64,000 nt of DNA from Alphaproteobacteria bacterium. Its GTDB lineage: Bacteria > Myxococcota_A > UBA796 > UBA2385. Position 1 is the stretch's first letter, and each line of letters begins with the position of its first letter. The stretch covers positions 186,001 to 250,000 of the forward strand of contig JACKEY010000007.1 of NCBI GenBank assembly GCA_020632755.1, written 5' to 3'. Made by a program: the position numbers and the translations under genes. Shown here piece by piece: positions 58,948 through 64,000 of the stretch. A model generated the notes under the pieces. The model saw nothing but the letters and a program-made list of their open reading frames with translations, was not told the origin of the DNA and did not search any database.

Positions 58948-61900
58948 TCGGCGGCCTGGGCGCCGTGTTCGGCGGCCCCGGTTCGGCGCAGACCCGCCCT
59001 GGTGGCCCCGGCGCCGGCGAAGGCGCGACGGGCGGCAGCGGCCGGCCCGAAGGTGGCGGCAGCAGCCCGGCCTCGGACCAGTCCTGGAGCGTGAAGAAGG
59101 GCAGCCGCGGCGCGACCCCGGGCGAAGGCGAAGGCGCCGGCGTGCGCCTCGAAGGCGAGCTCCCCGCCTTCGCCCGCGATCTGGTCCAGACCATCGTGCA
59201 GCAGCTGGCGTCCGGCGAGTCCCTGGACGTCGACGTCATCTGGAACCGCCTGACCGAGGCCTTCCCCCAGCAGATGGACGCCGAGCTCGACCTGGGCATC
59301 GAGGGCCGCCGCGCTCCCGACGTCGGCATCCCCGGCTTCTCCGACGGCGCCCGGCCCGACGGCCCCGGCGGCGAAGGCATCGGCGGTGGCTTCCGCGGGG
59401 GTGGCGCGCCCACCCGTCGTGGCCAGAACGACCCCGAGGGCTTCGATCCCCGCGCCTACGTCGAACAGCTCGTCGGCCGCTTCCAGCGCCTGACCGAGGG
59501 CGACCTCGGCGCGGCGCTGGGCCCGGCCCTCGGCCAGGAACTGGCGAAGTTCGTGCCCGGCCTGGGCGCCGGCAGCGGCGGCTCCGTCGCCGGCATGGCG
59601 CTCGGCGGCGTCTCCGGCCTGCTGGCCGACGCCCTCCCCGGCCCCAGCGCCGGCGGTCCCGGCCAGGCCATCGGCCGCCTGGCGGGCGGCGTCGACTGCC
59701 CCGCGGTCGAAGAGCAGCTCGGCCAGCGCTTCGGCAGCATGGTCGACCAGCACCTGCCCGACTGGGACGCCAACGAGATCGGCATGGTGTCCCTCGGCTC
59801 CGGCACCGGCCGGCGCCTGCCCGACGGCCGCGCCTCGCTGTTCGAGACCGAGACCGAGGACTGGGGCTTCGCCACGACCGAGACCGAGTCCGCAGGCAAC
59901 AGCTCCGGCGGTGGCGGTGGCGGCGGCGGCGGCGGTGGCGGCGCTTCTGTCGGCGGTGGCGGCGGCGGAGGCGGCGGTGCAGTCGTCGCGACCCGCGGCG
60001 CCGAGCAGGACGAGGAGCCCCCGCGCACCTACGACGAGGCCGAGGCCGTCGGCCCCGTGTTCGAAGACGCCAGCGGCGAGCTGGACGAGGACACCCGGCG
60101 GGCCATCGACAGCTCGGTCTCGGGCGAGGCGCAGGCCCAGGCCGAAGCCGAGGTGGGCGTCGAGGGTCCGGTCGAGGAGGAAGGCGGTGGCGGAGAAGAC
60201 GCCTTCGCCGCGGGGCCCGACGTCGATGCCGGCGGTGGGTACTCCGGTGCCGGCGGCCCCGGCGGTCCGACCGCGCCCATGAGCAGCGACGGTGGTGGCG
60301 GCGGCTGGACCCCCGGCGGAAGCAGCACCGTGGACGTGGCCGAGGGCATGGTCAGCGCGACCCCGACGGACCGCGCCCGCGGCTACGCCGAGTTCACCGG
60401 CGCGGTCGGGGACGCCGTCCGCACCGAGACCGACGACTTCGAGAGCAGCCTGCCCGAGCTGCACGCCACCCTCGACGGCGACGCCGAGCGAGCGGAGCTG
60501 CCCTCCCTGGACGTCGAAGCCGGTACCGGGTCCGGCGAGATCGACGGCGGTGTCCGCGGCGCCACGCCCGCGACCCCCCGCGCCTCGGCCACCGAGATGG
60601 GCCGCCACGAAGCGGATCCGACCGCCCGACGCCCCATCGACTCCCTGACGGAAGAATCCTCCGAAGAAGAGAAGAAGGCCGCTGGTGAAGCCGCGATCCG
60701 CAACATCGCCACCCGCGACGGCGACGTGCAGGTCACCCCGACCCCCAAGCCGGAGGTCGAGCTGGCCGGTGAGACCGACCCCGCGCGCACCGACCGCCAG
60801 TTGGCCGACGGCATGGCCCAGGCCGAGCGCGAGCGGGCCGCCCACCGCCGTCGCATCCTGGCCGATCCCGGCCCCGACCGCGTGCGCCCGCTCGGCTTCG
60901 ACGACGTGCACGAGCTCGAGCGCCACGGCGTCTCCCGCGACTTCCCGAGCTCCGGCATCCCCGGCATCGACGAGTACAACGGCTATCCGCTGACCGGCGA
61001 CGTGACGGGCCTGTTCGACGGCCACCACGGTCCCGACATGCAGAGCCGCCTGCAGGAGACCCGCGGCGAGTTCGACCGGGCTGCCCGCGACCGCGACGAC
61101 GGCCGCAGCCGTGAGCTCGACCGCGCCGACGAAGAAGCCCGCCGCCTGAACGAGGCCGCCCAGCGCGACCAGATGGGCGAGGTCGACCGCGCCCGCGGCG
61201 AGGTCCGGCGCCAGCAGCAGGACACCCTGCGCCGCCAGAACGAGGAGCTCGGCCGCCTGGACCGCGACGCCCGCCGCCGCCAGGGTCAGGACATCCGCCG
61301 CATGCAGGAGCGGGTGAGCACCGACCAGCAGAGCATCGACACCCGCTTCCAGCAGGCCGAGCGGCAGGCGATCAACGAGGTCGAGGCGGGCAACCGCGAG
61401 GCCGAGGAGGAGCGCCGTCGCGAAGAGGAGCGCCAGGCCAACCGCCCGTGGTGGAAGAAGGCGATCAGCGCCGTCGCCGACATCTTCAAGGCCATCGCCG
61501 AAGTGGTCACCGCCATCTTCGACGCCGTGCGCAGCGCCGTCGGCGCCATCCTGGACGCCGCCAAGGAGTTCGCCACCAGCGTCATCGACGCCTGCGCGAG
61601 CTTCGTGAAGGGGCTCATCGAGGCCTTCGGCGAGTTCCTGCAGGGCCTGGTGATGGCGCTCCTGGGCGACATCTTCCCGGGGCTGGCCGAGGCGCTCTGC
61701 GAGGCCATCGACCAGGTCGTCGACGCCGCCACCGAGCTGGTCGACGAGATCGCCGAGGACCTGAAGTCGTCCATCGAGGCGCTGGTCGACAGCATCAACA
61801 GCGCGCTCGAGGCCATCGCCAACGCCTTCGAGGCGGCGATCAACACGGCGATCGCCCTGGCGGAAGCCGTGCTGACCGGCGACTGGATGGAGGTCGCGCG

Positions 61901-63917
61901 CCTCATCCTCGAGCCCGTGCTGCGCGCGCTCGGCATCGATCCCGAGGCCTTCTACAGCGTCCTGGCCAAGTCCGAGGACATCATCGTCAGCATCGTCAAC
62001 GACCCGGGCTCCTTCATCGGGAACCTGATCGACGCGGCGGCGCTGGGCTTCACGAACTTCGGGAACAACTTCCTCACCCACCTCCAGACGGGCTTCTCCG
62101 AGTGGATGATGGGCGCCCTGGCCAGCAACGGCATCGAGCTGCCGACCAGCTGGGACGGGCCGGGCATCCTCAAGCTCGCCCTGGACGTCTGCGGCATCGA
62201 CCGCCAGTACGCCGTCGACAAGATCCGCGAGCACTTCGGCGACGAGACCGCCGAGCGCATCGACTGGATGGTCGACTACGTGGCGGCGGCCTGGGACAAC
62301 GGCCTCGAGGGCATCCTGGACATCGTCCAGGGCCAGGTCGGCGACCTGTACCAGCAGGTCAAGGCCGAGGTCGGCGAGTACCTGATGGAGCGCGTCGTCG
62401 TCGCGGCGGCGATCAAGATCGCCAGCATGTTCAACCCGGTCGGTGCGCTCATCCAGGCCGTCATGACCGCCTGGAACGTGTACACCTTCCTGCGCGACGA
62501 GATCAGCCGCATCTTCGCCATCGTGCAGAGCGTGGTGAACTCGATCCACGACATCGTGATGGGTGTGATCGAGCCCGCCGCGCGCGGGGTCGAGAACGCG
62601 CTCGCGGACCTGATCCCGGTGGCCATCGAGCTGCTGGCCCGGGTGCTGGGCATCGGCAACCTCGACGACAAGGTGCAGGAGGTCCTGACCGCCCTGCACG
62701 ACAAGATCGACGAAGGCGTGGACAAGGCCCTGGACTGGGTCAAGGACCTGTGGCCCGGCGGCGGCCGCGAGAGCAGCGGCGACACTGGCGAAGGCGTCGA
62801 CACGGCCGAGGAGTCCCAGGAGGGCGAGGACGAGGAGAAGACGCCCGAGGACGTCACCTTCCCGACGCGCACCTTCACGGACGCCGAGGGCGAGGGCCAC
62901 CGGATTTGGATCGAGCAGAACGGCGGCAACCCGCAGGTCATGGTGGCCAGCACCCCGTCGCGCCCGACGGTGGCCACCCTCGACGGTGGCGACTTCGAGC
63001 AGGTCGACGGCGCCGACGAAGGCCGCGTCGCCACGCTCCAGGCCCAGGCCGACACCCTGGCCCGCAACCTGGGCCTGGACAGCAGCAACGAAGCCGACAT
63101 GGCCAGCCTGGAAGCGACCATGGGCCAGATCGCCACCATCCTGGCGACGGCCGAGGACCGCAGCCTGGCGACCGTCGCCAACGAAGAAGGCGGCGGCGCC
63201 CTGGCCAAGTACGCCCAGCTGCAGCGCGCCAAGGGCAGCCTGGGCGGGCTGGTGGCCGACTTCGAGACCCGCTGCGACACGCTGCTCGAGCAGGACGACG
63301 CGATGCTCGCCCTGCAGGCCATGAAGCAGGTCTTCTACTCCAGCCCCAGCCGCTGGCTGATGAAGGGCCCCGCGCTGACGGCCTCCGAGCTGGCGTCGAG
63401 CATCGGCGCCAACGCGGCGGCGGGCTCGCTGTCCCGCATCCTGACGATGCGCGACGTCTACAACCGCCACCTCAAGCCGACCGTGCGCGCCCGCTACGAA
63501 GACGACGACGACCTGGCGCAGGATCTCCAGGCCGACCACAACGCGGTCGACGCCGACAACGATCTCGACAACCGCACGTCCGTCGCCAACAGCAGCGGCA
63601 TCGGCTGGTGGTTCGACGCGACGGCGACCGACGCCAGCACCGTGGTCGACCTCAAGCACGACCTGACCATCAGCAACGGCTACTACGACAAGGGCGCGCT
63701 GCGGCTGGACTACGACACGGCGGCGGTGGCCCAGGCCTTCGAAGGCAAGATGTTCAAGCCGACGGTGTTCGAGGGCATCCCGCAGGGCGACGGCGCCGAC
63801 CCGATGTGGGTCGAGGGCAACGACGCGTCCTGGGGTGTGACCCGCGGCGGCATCCGCGAGGTGACGGCCAAGCCGATCGAGCTGCGGCTGTCGACCGGTC
63901 GGACCTGGGTGTTCTGA
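58716..63917 (+). CDS. C-terminal part of the giant eCIS-core (DUF4157) protein
   Basis: 1733 residues in the open frame; the GTG at 58716 is nominal, since the true start is probably ATG 57580. In order: a Gly/Arg linker; an acidic region with a poly-Gly stretch (about 395-425); an Asp/Glu/Arg coiled coil (about 775-905, many DRDDGRSRELDRADEEARRL-type heptads); long hydrophobic helices (about 910-1345, e.g. AVADIFKAIAEVVTAIFDAV), suited to membrane insertion or a tape-measure role; and a unique C-terminal domain (about 1360-1733) ending in a WVF tail. DUF4157 proteins accompany contractile injection systems and toxin arrays. Enzymatic activity of the end domain is unassigned. Confidence 0.85.
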   Translation: MAVGADRAAASGRARGGGARGGGRGGRGGGGRGGDAGLDVLSGVLGELDPVAHDVLGELRQILGDEVSFEGEGLDGLIGGLGAVFGGPGSAQTRPGGPGAGEGATGGSGRPEGGGSSPASDQSWSVKKGSRGATPGEGEGAGVRLEGELPAFARDLVQTIVQQLASGESLDVDVIWNRLTEAFPQQMDAELDLGIEGRRAPDVGIPGFSDGARPDGPGGEGIGGGFRGGGAPTRRGQNDPEGFDPRAYVEQLVGRFQRLTEGDLGAALGPALGQELAKFVPGLGAGSGGSVAGMALGGVSGLLADALPGPSAGGPGQAIGRLAGGVDCPAVEEQLGQRFGSMVDQHLPDWDANEIGMVSLGSGTGRRLPDGRASLFETETEDWGFATTETESAGNSSGGGGGGGGGGGGASVGGGGGGGGGAVVATRGAEQDEEPPRTYDEAEAVGPVFEDASGELDEDTRRAIDSSVSGEAQAQAEAEVGVEGPVEEEGGGGEDAFAAGPDVDAGGGYSGAGGPGGPTAPMSSDGGGGGWTPGGSSTVDVAEGMVSATPTDRARGYAEFTGAVGDAVRTETDDFESSLPELHATLDGDAERAELPSLDVEAGTGSGEIDGGVRGATPATPRASATEMGRHEADPTARRPIDSLTEESSEEEKKAAGEAAIRNIATRDGDVQVTPTPKPEVELAGETDPARTDRQLADGMAQAERERAAHRRRILADPGPDRVRPLGFDDVHELERHGVSRDFPSSGIPGIDEYNGYPLTGDVTGLFDGHHGPDMQSRLQETRGEFDRAARDRDDGRSRELDRADEEARRLNEAAQRDQMGEVDRARGEVRRQQQDTLRRQNEELGRLDRDARRRQGQDIRRMQERVSTDQQSIDTRFQQAERQAINEVEAGNREAEEERRREEERQANRPWWKKAISAVADIFKAIAEVVTAIFDAVRSAVGAILDAAKEFATSVIDACASFVKGLIEAFGEFLQGLVMALLGDIFPGLAEALCEAIDQVVDAATELVDEIAEDLKSSIEALVDSINSALEAIANAFEAAINTAIALAEAVLTGDWMEVARLILEPVLRALGIDPEAFYSVLAKSEDIIVSIVNDPGSFIGNLIDAAALGFTNFGNNFLTHLQTGFSEWMMGALASNGIELPTSWDGPGILKLALDVCGIDRQYAVDKIREHFGDETAERIDWMVDYVAAAWDNGLEGILDIVQGQVGDLYQQVKAEVGEYLMERVVVAAAIKIASMFNPVGALIQAVMTAWNVYTFLRDEISRIFAIVQSVVNSIHDIVMGVIEPAARGVENALADLIPVAIELLARVLGIGNLDDKVQEVLTALHDKIDEGVDKALDWVKDLWPGGGRESSGDTGEGVDTAEESQEGEDEEKTPEDVTFPTRTFTDAEGEGHRIWIEQNGGNPQVMVASTPSRPTVATLDGGDFEQVDGADEGRVATLQAQADTLARNLGLDSSNEADMASLEATMGQIATILATAEDRSLATVANEEGGGALAKYAQLQRAKGSLGGLVADFETRCDTLLEQDDAMLALQAMKQVFYSSPSRWLMKGPALTASELASSIGANAAAGSLSRILTMRDVYNRHLKPTVRARYEDDDDLAQDLQADHNAVDADNDLDNRTSVANSSGIGWWFDATATDASTVVDLKHDLTISNGYYDKGALRLDYDTAAVAQAFEGKMFKPTVFEGIPQGDGADPMWVEGNDASWGVTRGGIREVTAKPIELRLSTGRTWVF

Positions 63918-63918
63918 G

Positions 63919-64000
63919 GTGACGACGGCGCCCACGGTCGACGAGCTCCGGACGACCGACGACATCGAGGGCCTGCTGCGCCGGGCGGCGACGATGCCCG
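63919..64000 (+). CDS. start of an unidentified gene, truncated by the window edge
   Basis: GTG 63919 begins one base after the giant gene's stop and opens a frame (VTTAPTVDELRTTDDIEGLL and onward) that runs off the window after 27 codons. The preceding sequence ends TGAGGTG, so the two genes are probably translationally coupled. Too little is visible to name a product. Confidence 0.55.
   Translation, partial: MTTAPTVDELRTTDDIEGLLRRAATMP

Noticed and set aside
58284..63965. 1893-codon open frame on the minus strand
   Set aside because: It is antisense to the giant eCIS-core gene; in such GC-rich sequence stops are rare. The plus frame has conserved motifs and sensible composition, the minus one reads as Ala/Gly/Val/His without motifs.

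Overview
The window is about 64 kb of very GC-rich bacterial chromosome, densely coding, with no mobile elements or CRISPR. Several traits suggest a myxobacterial or other delta-proteobacterial-type organism (Myxococcota-like). These are a near-perfect match to the Myxococcus-type LexA box, a futalosine-route menaquinone gene (mqnD), MopE-type Asp/Cys metal-binding repeats, an eCIS-core (DUF4157) protein, a YXWXXGXW-repeat protein, and many secreted lipoproteins whose lipobox is followed by Asp/Ser/Gly/Thr linkers. This placement is inferred from gene content only.

Layout. 1-0.6 kb: the 3' end of a primary sigma factor gene and a CAT-anticodon tRNA. 0.6-6 kb: a zinc-ribbon coiled-coil protein, a cyclic-nucleotide-binding protein and an FHA/ABC transporter fusion, then a convergent lipoprotein. 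6-10 kb: RNase P RNA with its terminator, maeB and an unknown protein. 10-14.3 kb: a minus-strand cluster with a lipoprotein, a discoidin-like/NHL protein and an unknown protein. 14.4-23 kb: 3-methyladenine DNA glycosylase, a giant MopE-repeat lipoprotein, a sulfatase-like lipoprotein, a double-CDGSH Fe-S protein and further lipoproteins. 23-26 kb: an EIIA-CBS regulator paired with an ArsB/NhaD-type transporter, and a lone type IV pilin-like protein.

27.2-34.4 kb is a complete histidine operon compressed into six cistrons: hisG, hisC-HAD, hisB, hisHF, hisA-hisI-hisE and hisD. The last five are joined by ATGA/GTGA overlaps. Together they appear to cover every step from PRPP to histidine. 34.4-45 kb: an AMMECR1/LigB-like fusion, a penicillin-acylase lipoprotein, a 1084-residue exported protein, small envelope proteins, a YXWXXGXW protein and an RluB-type pseudouridine synthase with a (SRGGG)9 tail. 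46-48 kb: scpA-scpB. 48-57.4 kb: a Leu/Phe-type amino acid dehydrogenase, a zinc-finger/TM/TPR protein, a degenerate radical-SAM-like protein, an outer-membrane protein, a spore-photoproduct-lyase-like radical SAM gene with a LexA-type operator on its start codon, mqnD, a PP2C-cNMP fusion and a pentaheme cytochrome.

57.6-63.9 kb encodes one very large eCIS-core (DUF4157) protein. As given, it is split by two apparent +1 shifts inside a Gly/Arg-rich, GC-repeat segment. A further gene begins at 63.9 kb and runs off the window.
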